NCBI GenBank assembly: GCA_034401795.1
Contig: CM067365.1
Coordinates: 17,227,166 to 17,291,165, forward strand
Direction of reading: 5' to 3'
From: Chaetoderma sp. LZ-2023a
Taxonomy: Eukaryota > Mollusca > Caudofoveata > Chaetodermatida > Chaetodermatidae
DNA: 64,000 nucleotides
Part shown: positions 31,300 through 41,364 of the stretch, in pieces
Layout: each line of letters starts with the position of its first letter
Position numbering within the stretch: the stretch's first letter is position 1
Notes under the pieces: generated by a model
Databases searched by the model: none
What the model saw: the letters and a program-made list of their open reading frames with translations, nothing else
What the model was told of the DNA's origin: nothing
Made by a program: the position numbers and the translations under genes

Positions 31300-33580
31300 T
31301 GGAATTTCAGCGTTCAAAGGTTTTACAAGACTTAGCGTGCCATGGCATGTGATGTGCACGAGCTGATAAAATATAAAACCCGCTTAAAGCTTCAAAACTA
31401 TTTTATAATTTTATTTGCTTAGTGCAAGACAGCAATTACTAAAAGTGCATATAGAATGTTTCAAGTATATTGTATGTCGGTAGGTATAATCAGGTAAAAT
31501 GTTCATTCGCAGAGATCTAAAGCACTCCACTCTAAGCATGCTAAGTATGACAAAGCGAGCATCTGCTCAATTCCTGGCTGGTAAATTTGTAAATGAAATG
31601 TAGCAGGACAAGTATCCAGTCGAAGCCTCGTAACATTCATGTCCCTTGATAGATCTGAATATCGGATTCTGAAAAATAAACACACGGATTCGAGGTATTA
31701 GTCATGAAATATTTACACCAAAAGTGTGGCTGGGAGCAAAATTCTCATGTACTGCAAGACATTTTTATTATGCTCCGCCAATATGATTGCAGACAGTGAG
31801 ACAATGTTTACATTAGGCCCACGCCTAGGATGAGGGTAGGGGGGGGGCTGGGGTTGGGGTGTGTATGGGGGTGGAGTGGGGGTGGGGTGAGGAGGGGGGG
31901 TGTGTGGAGGGGAGAGGCTGCGTGGTGAAAATAGGATGGAAAATTAGGTGGAATTCTGAAACCAAATTTGCTTTGTGGGTTACTCATATGATTTTAGAAT
32001 GCGAGGATATGTTTGCATTAGGTTCTGCATTAAGTCGGGGTGCAGAACATGTGGGATCGCGATGGTGTACCATCGACTGCACATTCTAGACTATGGATGG
32101 TAATGATGTACTGTATACTACATTATTTGATCAAACGTTCATGCCTGTGCAACTATAATTGCCTCTTCATAAAATTTGAATACGTTTGGCCCACTCAACA
32201 GTCCAGTTTTCAACCCGGAAAGCAGTAATGTAAATTTCCAGGCAGTTAGGTGGTGTATACGAAGGATCTCAACCACACAACTTGGAATAATTAACACTTT
32301 AATGTCCAAGAAAAGCTAAGAATTTCCTGAGACAATGTCCATTTGCAGACCAAGAGGCGATTTTTTTACCACTGGAATGACGGCCACGGTTATCAAGCCG
32401 GCCACCCAATTTTAAAAAAACAAAGATTTTTTTTTACTTTCAAAAGAACATTCCTCAAGATCACTGAAAATGTCAGTTTGATCATTAAAGGGTTAATATA
32501 TTTCATGCATTGTTTGGTGCTTATCAGGTTAATCCAAACATGTACTGAGAATGAGATAGCATTATATTCCTCTCATTTATAGAATGCAATGACTTCTCAG
32601 TACATGCTTGGAATAGCCTAGTGCATTGTTGTAAATGACATTTCTGGACATGCAGCTTTTATTTTTAATAGGTATACCCATATTTTGTTCTTAAGATAAT
32701 GGCCTTTGTAACCATATTACTTTGACCACATGAATAATATATTAATATATAGAAATAGGACATTTGGATTGATGTGACAATAAATTTAAGAAAAATTGCA
32801 TTTCTTTGCATGGGCCGTTACAGAGAAAATTGGCATAGTCTAACGTCACAAATGCTACATTAAGTAGGTGATGGTTTATATTCTAAGATAAATGGGATGA
32901 AATGCATAACTTCTCAACCTCAAATGTTACTATAGGGAGATTCGTGCTATTTCAGTCTATCACGGAAACACATTACGCGTCTCTATCAGGCGCTGTAGAT
33001 TTTTTCATGTAGATGGAATTTCTTAACTTTAACTATTTTCCGACTAATTCGCATCTCCTCTGTTGTGATAAATAAGCAGCTGATCATTTAGGTGTGAATA
33101 GTATGGATTATGACCTTCTGAAGACGCTCAGTTGGATTCTAGCGAAAACGTAACTGTCCCACAGGAAGATTCCCATACAACTGTCACGTTTCCAACAGCT
33201 GCTGACATGCGCAGTATTCAATCTATGGATATCTATGACATTGATCTATATACTAATACTATATTAATTGGATATCTATGATCTATGACCTGTACCCCCG
33301 CCAAAACACTTGTGAACTAATATTATTACCCCGCAGTAATGTCGCATGCCCATATACCGTTATTTGATTGGCTAGAATCAGTGATGTATGATCTGGTATT
33401 TCCCTCACGCGATGGCAATGCTACACTGTATCCCCAGCGCGAACATCGTGTTTTCGTCTTAATGCTCAGATTAATTATGACGTAACAATAGCCACTGACG
33501 AATGTCATGACATAAAAAGTGTTGAAGAATTCTGAAAATGACGTCATAAGGTGTTGAAAATTGGCAATATTTCATACAAG
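31300..33580. other. Long non-coding stretch
   Basis: No gene is supported on either strand. It contains a G-rich run at 31,836-31,912, a fragment resembling the H2 hairpin element at about 32,335-32,400 (ATGTCCATTTGCAGACCAAG), and a CRE-like TGACGTCA at 33,539-33,546. The remainder is AT-rich and unremarkable. Confidence 0.4.
31836..31912 (+). repeat. G-rich tract with quadruplex potential
   Basis: More than four G3+ runs in 77 bases (for example GGGGTTGGGG, GGGGGTGGAGTGGGGGTGGG). Confidence 0.7.
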
Positions 33581-33584
33581 ATAA

Positions 33585-33588
<4 letters not shown>

Positions 33589-33617
<29 letters not shown>
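33589..33617. repeat. (CT)n microsatellite
   Basis: Uninterrupted CT dinucleotides followed by CCCCTTTCTCTTTC. Confidence 0.95.
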
Positions 33618-33619
<2 letters not shown>

Positions 33620-34237
33620 CTTTCTCTTTCTTAATCTCTCGCTGACGTCTGAGGGGTAATAAATTCGTTACACCAGTGTTTTGTCGGGGATACAGGCTGT
33701 TACCACACGTGCAAACAAAAATATATATATATTTCCAGAGCGTAACGAGGGAAATATAAAATGTATTAATACAACGTTTGCGAATCTTCGGGATCTGTTC
33801 AGGAAACCCCTCAAAGATGGCAGCCATTTTCCAACGATTACGGGAAAGCCTACAACCAGATGTATAACATTGTATCAAAGAATAGAAATGAGATTTAAAG
33901 AACATGCAAAAATGAAAAATCTATAAAAAGAACTCCCTGCGTCCATTGGCTCCCCTGCTTGCGGCATGAAAATAATAGTATTCCAAAATCAAAGATAACA
34001 TCTGGGCATTGTTTTGAAATTTGTAAGAAATGAATGGATATGGGATTTAATGAGAGTACAAATACAGACATTTTATAAAGGAAATTAACGAATTAACATC
34101 ATTGGTTTACCCGTTAGCCGCATCTCTTACATGTAAATGAAAGCGAAAGGAGAAGTGAGACTCAGCCACGCCCCACGCAACCCACCTGCGCATTTGAGTA
34201 CGAATTGTATGCCATTATTGATGATTACAAATTAATA

Positions 34238-34408
34238 AATGTTGAATATTTTGAAACTAATTTGTCTGCCGAAGATTCTACGTGTCTATTCGACTTGTGT
34301 TATCCCAAAGTGTGCAAATTGTATGCTGTTGATAAACAAATAACCTAATAACGTTTGAATATTTGAAACTAATTTGACTGGTGACCTGCTCGATAATAAT
34401 AATAATAA

Positions 34409-34475
<67 letters not shown>
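34238..34475. repeat. Two H1 left half-arms and an (AAT)n microsatellite
   Basis: GTTGAATATTTTGAAACTAA at about 34,241 and TTGAATATTTGAAACTAATT at about 34,355 are H1 left arms without right arms. Directly after the second comes an (ATA)n tract (34,393-34,472), which may have replaced the missing arm. Confidence 0.75.
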
Positions 34476-35120
34476 TGTATCTCGATAACTGCGTACAGTT
34501 CAGAGCAAATAAACCATTCATCTAACCAGATCATATTTGGCCAGATTAAAACAGACGTCTGTTCAAATCAAAGATGCCGGATATTATCCCGGGATTATGC
34601 AAGGGGAAACCCGCAACTGGATTCTTGGGGACTCTTGGTATGTTACCTAGAGTGTCTCTTGAATATACCATGAAAGTATCAGCTTGTAATTCAAAATGTC
34701 AAAGTTTTCATTAAGATTCAGCTAATCGCTCTGTACTATTTCGGATCACGCGTCATATGAACCAACCACCCAGCTTGTAATGTATATTTATCGCTTAGGT
34801 ACCTAACATTTGTACTTAGCTAGAAATCATATTTCCGGAAAAATATGTGAGACTAATGCATGGCTTTTTCTTATTCTACCCGGGAAAGCAGAGCTGGTCA
34901 TGGATCCAGTTGCTGCATAAATTACCACGATATTCCCACTGTGGAGTCCATTGTGTATTGCTTTGCTAGTAGAATTACAAAATAAATCAAACTACATCAC
35001 GCTCCCTGGAAGTGAACGCTGGCTACTTAACACCCTGATGACATATAAACGAGGAAGTGAAGTTTAACAATGTGAAGCCTAATTCCCAGAATGTCGATTT
35101 CCAGGTAAGCATACATGTAA
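34476..35120. other. Non-coding spacer
   Basis: No gene, tandem repeat or strong inverted repeat was recognised. Confidence 0.35.
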
Positions 35121-35121
35121 T

Positions 35122-35222
35122 CTGCTGAATATTTTCAAAACTAATACGACCGGAACCTGTTGCTGCAGTTTTAAGATATCTAATAGACGCGGTCTTGCAT
35201 TGTAAATTAGTTTTGAAACAAA
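35122..35222. repeat. Hairpin element family H1, copy 9 (diverged)
   Basis: CTGAATATTTTCAAAACTAA pairs with AAATTAGTTTTGAAACA; the centre has GTTGCTGCAG. Confidence 0.68.
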
Positions 35223-35259
35223 CTGCTATGTAATCCATCTGTACCATCTCAATGGCTAA

Positions 35260-35390
35260 ATTCGGTCTCCAGCCAACTTCCCACAGTTCAGTGCACTTGC
35301 TGCTGTTTAGCGTTAATCGAAACACTCTACTAGGTAGTGTTAAACAGCAGTAAGTGCAATGCATTGTGGGAAGTTGACTGGGGATCGAAT
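35260..35390. mobile_element. 131-bp hairpin MITE of a third type (H3)
   Basis: The left arm ATTCGGTCTCCAGCCAACTT...CACTTGCTGCTGTTTAGCG is complemented by GTTAAACAGCAGTAAGTGCA...AAGTTGACTGGGGATCGAAT. The arms are about 55-60 bp with a few mismatches. Confidence 0.85.
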
Positions 35391-35514
35391 AGTGATCAAT
35401 AGTACTTAATCGTGTAAACATAGGAGTCCTTAGGTGAATGAGGTTGACACTTTTCTATATGTATGTTTGTTTTTATTTTTGTTTCATTGCACGATTTCAT
35501 AATTGAGGGATTCA

Positions 35515-36050
35515 CTTCTAGCTAAGTCTCGACCATGTCTAGCTAAGCACCGCCCATGGCTAGCTAAACACAGCCCATGTCTAGCTAAGCACCGCCCATG
35601 CTTAGTTAGGCACCGGCCATGTCTAGCTAAGCACCGCCCGTGTCTAGTTAAGCACCGCCCATGTCTAGCTAAGCACCGCCCATGTCTAGCTAAGCACCGC
35701 CCATGTCTAGCTAAGCCCCGCCCATGTTTAGCTAATCCCAGCCAATGTCTAGCTAAGGTCCGCCCAAGTCTAGCTAAGCACCGCCCATGTCTAGCTAAGC
35801 ACCGCCCATGTCTAGCTAAGCCCCGCCCGTGTCTATCTAAGCCCCGCCCCCAATAATTATGTGTGCTAAGCCAATGCCTAGCTAGGCACCGCCAATGCCT
35901 AGCTAAGCACCGCCCATGTCTAGCTAAGCACCGCCCATATCTAGCTAAGCACCGCCCATGTCTAGCTAAGCCCCGCCCGTGTCTATCTAAGCCCCGCCCC
36001 CGATAAGTATGTGTGCTAAGCCAATGCCTAGCTAAGCACCGCCCACTTTG
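35515..36050. repeat. 21-bp tandem array (ATGTCTAGCTAAGCACCGCCC)n
   Basis: About 25 copies of a 21-bp unit, giving 7-residue periodic frames on both strands (for example LAKHRPC). The unit is the AGCTAAGCCCCGCCCAT motif present once or twice in H1 outer arms (16,385, 17,515, 37,295). A ~150-bp block, including CCCGTGTCTATCTAAGCCCC and AATTATGTGTGCTAAGCC, is duplicated within the array (35,822 and 35,972). Confidence 0.9.
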
Positions 36051-36133
36051 TATGCGTGTTGGACTTAATTCATAAACCTTCAATGAATCCTGAATTACAA
36101 GAATTTCAATTTCAAGGTAACTGTTTAGGTAAG

Positions 36134-36203
36134 CTGTTGAATATATTGAAAATAATTTGACTAGCAACAGCGCCCAGTGAAATTAGTTTCAAAACATTCA
36201 ACA
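36134..36203. repeat. Hairpin element family H1, copy 10
   Basis: CTGTTGAATATATTGAAAAT with GTGAAATTAGTTTCAAAACA and TTCAAC; the central loop arm is shortened to GCAACAGCGCC. It is preceded by CAAGGTAACTGTTTAGGTAA and followed by an outer arm with TGACGTCA at 36,251-36,258. The adjacent 21-bp array sits in its other outer arm. Confidence 0.8.
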
Positions 36204-36269
36204 AAATATTATTAAATAAACCCTCAGCCCACATGTGATGTAATTGATTATGACGTCATATACTTGAGT

Positions 36270-36850
36270 GACAGACCGGATCCGTCCATTATAGTGTTGA
36301 TTCGGATTTTCTTAAAATGTTAGCGCAAGAACACGGGTGCTCCGATAAACTTGGAAGTAATTTGATCTTGATCTGAACAAAAAATTCTAAGGCAAGCAGA
36401 AATCCCAGAGAAAAGATAAAACTTATTGGTCGAGTTTGCAATCTGTGATGCTAGTTATGTTTCCCAGCACTAATAATTGATTAGACTATCTGATGATTTA
36501 CTTTACAAAAGACAATCAATATATAGTAGGACTTGGCCCAATCCCTGGCATCGGAATACTTATGAGCTGCCGCGATCACGGTTCATCTTTATCCAGCAAT
36601 AAAATAACTCATCGGGGGGTCTAGACTGTATTCAACTGATAACTGGACTCCTGAAGCAGACAATTAGATGAGAAAATCCAGATTATCCAGTAAGACATGA
36701 CTATAACATAAACCATATACGGCTATTTAACATGGGTCAGAATAACATCTGGCTACATTGTGAAACGGCTTCAAGATAGTGGTTGCTTAACCGTCCGACT
36801 GCTGAGATTTTGCAGTCAACATATTCCAGGGGGCCATATATCTGGACCTG
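36270..36850. other. Non-coding spacer
   Basis: No gene or repeat recognised beyond the H1 outer arm at its start. Confidence 0.35.
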
Positions 36851-36855
36851 GTAAA

Positions 36856-36932
36856 TATTTTGAAAACAATTTGACTGAAAGTTGTTGGTGGCTAAGCCAC
36901 CAACAACTTTCAGTCAAATTGTTTTCAAAATA
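36856..36932. repeat. Perfect 77-nt palindrome (H1-related)
   Basis: A 38-base arm, a 1-base centre and a 38-base arm: it starts TATTTTGAAAACAATTTGAC, its centre is GGTGGCTAAGCCACC, and the right half is the exact complement of the left. The arm is an H1 variant with AAAGTTGTTGGTGG in place of GGGCGCTGTTGCTG. Confidence 0.93.
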
Positions 36933-36989
36933 GTCAGCAAATCATCAGTTTTTGCTTATTTAAATTATTATCTTACATCTTAAAGGACC

Positions 36990-37400
36990 ACAATACGTTC
37001 TCCTAATAAGCAAATGCCCGCATTAGATGGATCAAATCTTCCACTCAAGTATATGACGTCATACCCCATTACGTCACGAGTAGGCTGACGTCGCATTACC
37101 TATCTGATTCGACATGGTGCATTTAAAAGTCCATCAAGTGTACGAATTGTATGTCTTTGATGGAGTTAATACAAATTCTGTTGAATATTTATTTCGACTG
37201 TTCAACAGCCTGAAAATGGGATTCTGGGAAACCAGGATTGAAAATATATAAATTGATCCCAACATGCGGAACAATGGACCTTTCCATTTTTAGCTATGCC
37301 CCGCCCATTACTAGCTAAGCCCCACCCACACCTCGCCGTGTTTGGATTGATCGATCCCCGAATGCCCTAGCTATCAATTTCCTGAAAACCATACAGGGAA
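36990..37400. other. H1 outer arms with CRE-like site
   Basis: Contains TGACGTCA at 37,054-37,061, TACGAATTGTATG at 37,141, an H1 left half (CTGTTGAATATT at 37,180), and AGCTATGCCCCGCCCATTAC followed by AGCTAAGCCCCACCCA near 37,290. No genes. Confidence 0.5.
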
Positions 37401-37401
37401 G

Positions 37402-37494
37402 CTGTTGAATATTTTGTAACTAATTTGACTGGGTGCTGTTGCTGCCTATGGCAGCAACAGCGCCTAGTCAAATTAGTTTCAAAATATTCAACAG
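37402..37494. repeat. Hairpin element family H1, copy 11 (near-perfect)
   Basis: CTGTTGAATATTTTGTAACT...GCTGTTGCTGCCTATGGCAGCAACAGC...AGTTTCAAAATATTCAACAG: a 93-nt palindrome with about three mismatches. CRE-like TGACGTCA lies in its right outer arm (37,589-37,596 and 37,636-37,643). Confidence 0.9.
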
Positions 37495-37499
37495 AATAT

Positions 37500-38058
37500 T
37501 TATTAAATAGTAAAAGCAAACAATTTGTACAACAAAGCATAGACCGTCTTCAAATATGCGTTCGTGACGTACTTATCGACATCATTCATGACGTCATCCA
37601 TTATGATGTCATTCTACACACCGCGTAGATGATTATGACGTCATATGATGGGTACATACTCTGGAAAGGTGAATTGAGAGGAGCTTAGCTAGAAATTGGC
37701 GGGGCATATCTAGAAATGGATTTCTCTCTAGACAGGTAAATTTGCACAATGCGCGATATTTTTTGCAACAACGAGTTTCAGTCAAATTGTATTGTATATG
37801 TTGACTGTTCATATTCTTTTATTTCACCGAAAGTTGTTACTGCCGTATGGGGGAATGAAATACATATTTTGCGGCCTATAACAATCAGCTTCTATGAATA
37901 GTGTGTTCTAGTGATGATGCCTTAAATACGACCATGAAGGAAGCTGGGGTTATCTTGTAATATTGTAATTTGAATCTGTTTCGATTATCTACGTCATGAA
38001 CTTGGAGAAGTCCGTCAAACGTACGAATCTTTGATGGATTTACTATTTAGTAACCATT
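37500..38058. other. H1 outer arms and diverged relatives
   Basis: Two CRE-like palindromes lie at the start. A weak hairpin relative is at 37,765-37,850 (TTTCAGTCAAATTGTATTGT ... CGAAAGTTGTTACTGC). No genes. Confidence 0.45.
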
Positions 38059-38285
38059 CTGTTGAATATAGGTAGCAACGCTATCCAGTCAAATTAGTTT
38101 CAAAATATTCAACAGCTTACGAGTTACCATGAAAATGAGATTCTGGGAAATGGAGGTTCGATCGATCCCAACACCGCCGAAGCATTGGCGGCGCTTACCC
38201 ATAGATGGATGGCGCGTAGCTATAGATGGGTGGCGCTTAGCTATAGATGGGTGGCGCTTAGCTATAGATGGGCGGGGCATAGCTA
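38059..38285. repeat. Hairpin element family H1, copy 12, with 21-bp unit amplified in its arm
   Basis: The left arm is reduced to CTGTTGAATA; the right arm CAAATTAGTTTCAAAATATT is intact to 38,115. The right outer arm carries about four copies of GCTTAGCTATAGATGGGTGGC (38,195-38,285). This is the same 21-bp period as the array at 35.5 kb but in the other orientation. Confidence 0.82.
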
Positions 38286-38317
38286 GAATTGGATATCTAT
38301 AATTGTGTTACTATTGA

Positions 38318-38720
38318 AACAAAATGCTCATTTAGGAACACCTCGAAAGTAATAACGTTCTCTTTCAAACAGATTTCGACGGCAAAGTATGATAGACACC
38401 TGCCAGTCATCAAGTCGCGTACATTTCTTTTGGACACACATGGGGCACGAAAACATGGCTTTTCCGAAGACCAATGGATTGGATTGATCCAATGCCAAAA
38501 ACTGAGATCAAATCAAGTTATTATAGTTTTGCCAGCCGTTAAAGATTTTCTTTTGCTTTAAACTTCTTTGAGTAAAGGAACATTTCTGGCAAAGAAAGAG
38601 GAAACGGATAATCTGGACCATAAATTGGTTCCCTGGAGTCTAAGATCGTCTGTCTCCAATGCATACTCCAATAAACAAGCCCAGCAAAGGAATCTTCTAA
38701 TGTGCCCACTGGAGGGTATG
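38318..38720. repeat. Composite repeat, copy 2, first block
   Basis: Same order of motifs as 5,520-5,930: AATGCTCATTTAGGAACA, GCACGAAAACATGGCTTTTC, GGATTGGATTGATCCAAT, GAGGAAACGGATAATCTGGA, TAATGTGCCCACTGGA. It is diverged but clearly homologous. Confidence 0.72.
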
Positions 38721-40820
38721 TGGACTCATTTATGCCATCACCGATAAGAGGTATCAGAACATACTGACTATCTCGCCTTTATATGTTGCTACATGACCCG
38801 GCCCGCCCTGGACTGCGACTAAAAAACATAACGTCCAAGTCAGGTACATATATAGACCCAGAATCAGAGGATAGCGAATATCTTACATGTATTAGCTGTA
38901 TATAGTAATTTTCACAGGATATGATGTACCACCGGTACCGTTTCCTTTTAAGATTTGGCAGTCTACTTGTCGAATCAAACTACCCATTGTACTACCCAAC
39001 AGGCAAACGTAGGTTCTAAGAAGCATAGCTTTAAGACTGAACCAAACCATAACATAACAGCTTTACTGGCTGGTAGTAAGCTGCAGTACAATGACTACTA
39101 GTGCATTAACTCTGACCGAAAGGCAAATGGTACAGATATATGCAAAGTTCAAAGCCTAAAAAGTAGAAATATTTCAAAATCAAGTACATTAATTCGATGC
39201 AGACTACATTTAAGCAGTGTAATGTAGAGGTAGGTGAATCTTGGCTATAATGCCTGGAGTTGGAATAAAGGCCACCTCAAGATCATTACCTAGAACTATG
39301 AAGATCGCATTCAAAACAAGGTTGGGGTTAAAATGCTGAACCAATCCTCGGGATGGTCTAATTATTCAATACGGGTGATAACCTGCCCGATTTTGACCAA
39401 AAACTATTGTTAGCAACAAATAACATGTTTGGCATTGATCTTGCCGACAGTTGACAGTTAATAATAATGATTCGAAGTATATGACGGTCAGTGGTTTGAG
39501 CAATAATCTCATTGGTTCAAATGATGGTGTTCCAGTCAACGGTATGTTCAAAATGATACCTCAAGGTCGCAGAAACATGAGTTATCGAGTGATGACGGAT
39601 AGGAATATAAATAATCAGACTGTAGCTAGCATCGTATCAGGGATGACTACGTAGTGATTTCCTGTGGCATGGTACAACTCAGCAATGTCTTTAAAGGTTG
39701 GTAAAAGATTAATGGCAATTACCTAAGCACAGTTCCTCACCAACACATGCGTCTAGCAGTTCTTCAGCGACATTGGTGGAAGCTCTGCTGTGGTAGCAAC
39801 TTGATCCTAACCTGTCTTGAATGATTTTAGTCAACACATCTCTGACGAATAGAATGCAACGTAACCAAACATTGATGTGGGGTGGGGGCGGGAAGTTGGA
39901 GTCGTTAAACTCTACTCGACAGAATTAAGTCGGAAATTTATCCAAGGCAGGACGGTTCATAAGTCTTTAGATTTTGGAATAAGGTTAAAATTTATATCTT
40001 TTCACACATGCCAAAACAAGCAGGAAATAACAAATAAGATAACAGCATCTTAGCTGTGAATTGAATAATTCCGAGGATTATTTGATCGGATCCTATTATT
40101 TACGATAAGAATATGAGACATAGCGATTTAAGTGTAATTAGGGCAAACACCAACATATGTAGTGTATTGATTTTTCTGGAGAGAAAACATCATTATGGTC
40201 AAAACATAAGCGTATTAAAGTTTCTGTAATGTTTCACATGTTGACAAACAAACGTTCTACCATGGTAAGGTTTTGAACTGTCGCTGAAATTCTACCACAT
40301 CACGCCGCCGAAGTTCAAGGTTCGATAAACCTGGACGAGTGGCCACTCCACCGTGGACCCCCGCTGCGACATGAAACCATAGGGTGAAATTGCTAAGGAA
40401 TTTTCTATGAAAATAACTGTGAAATTATCAACTTTAAGTTACCGAGATGACCATTCTGATAATGATGATAAGCTAAACGTTCTGAACGCTTTGTATCAAT
40501 GGCGTCTCTGAACGAGTGCGGTGTGGTGATCATAGTAACAATCACACCACTTTCCCACACACCAGACACAATCCCTCAGTTTAGACTTCCAGACCAGACT
40601 TAGATTCTTCTGGCTGGGCGAATAGCAGATACGCCATGATGCCATTATATGGACAGTTACATTGAAGGACGCTATGACATGATCATTCCATGAATAATTA
40701 ACTTATATACACATGCTGAATCCAGTGATTCAAGTCTGTATGTTCCTAACTATATACGCTCAGTCATAAAGGTTCCAGTTGAAACTCATTTCTATTTATT
40801 AAAATATATGAATAAAACAC
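38720..40820. other. Non-coding stretch, no gene recognised
   Basis: Sequence with no counterpart in the first composite copy. Short frames at 39,366-39,654 on both strands show no recognisable motif. It is probably an insertion into the composite repeat, but I could not identify its ends. Confidence 0.35.
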
Positions 40821-40823
40821 CAG

Positions 40824-41176
40824 TCACTCACTCACTCACTCACTCACTCACTCACTCACTCACTCGCTCACTCGCTCACTCGCTCACTCGCTCACTCGCT
40901 CACTCGCTCACTCGCTCACTCGCTCACTCGCTCACTCGCTCACTCACTCCCTCACTCCCTCACTCCCTCACACACTCACTCACTCACTCACCCACTCACT
41001 CACTCACTCACTCACTCACTCACTCACTCACTCACTCACTCACTCACTCACTCACTCACTCACTCACTCACTCACTCACTCACTCACTCACTCACTCACT
41101 CACTCACTCACTCACTCACTCACTCACTCACTCACTCACTCACTCACTCACTCACTCACTCACTCACTCACTCACC
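40824..41176. repeat. (CACT)n tetranucleotide microsatellite
   Basis: About 88 tetranucleotides. An internal block (40,864-40,943) alternates CACT with CGCT, an 8-bp sub-period. The Thr-His-Ser-Leu frame is its translation. Confidence 0.97.
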
Positions 41177-41364
41177 CTTGGGTCACAAGATAATCACAGT
41201 TCGAACACTGAAAAAGCTTAGAAGAAATTAGAAAATCGATTTCTTTTTGATGTGTACGAGTCCTAAGCATCATATAGGACACATCCTTGAAGCTGTATCC
41301 AAATCGGACCATCTGTTGTTGATGCAAACGCGATTTAAACACACTTTATCCATATGGCTCATAG

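Noticed and set aside
35484-36167. 227-aa Leu-Ala-Arg-His repeat protein on the minus strand
   Set aside because: It is a translation of the 21-bp tandem array; the plus strand is equally open.
40808-41221. Thr-His-Ser-Leu repeat protein
   Set aside because: It is a translation of the (CACT)n microsatellite.
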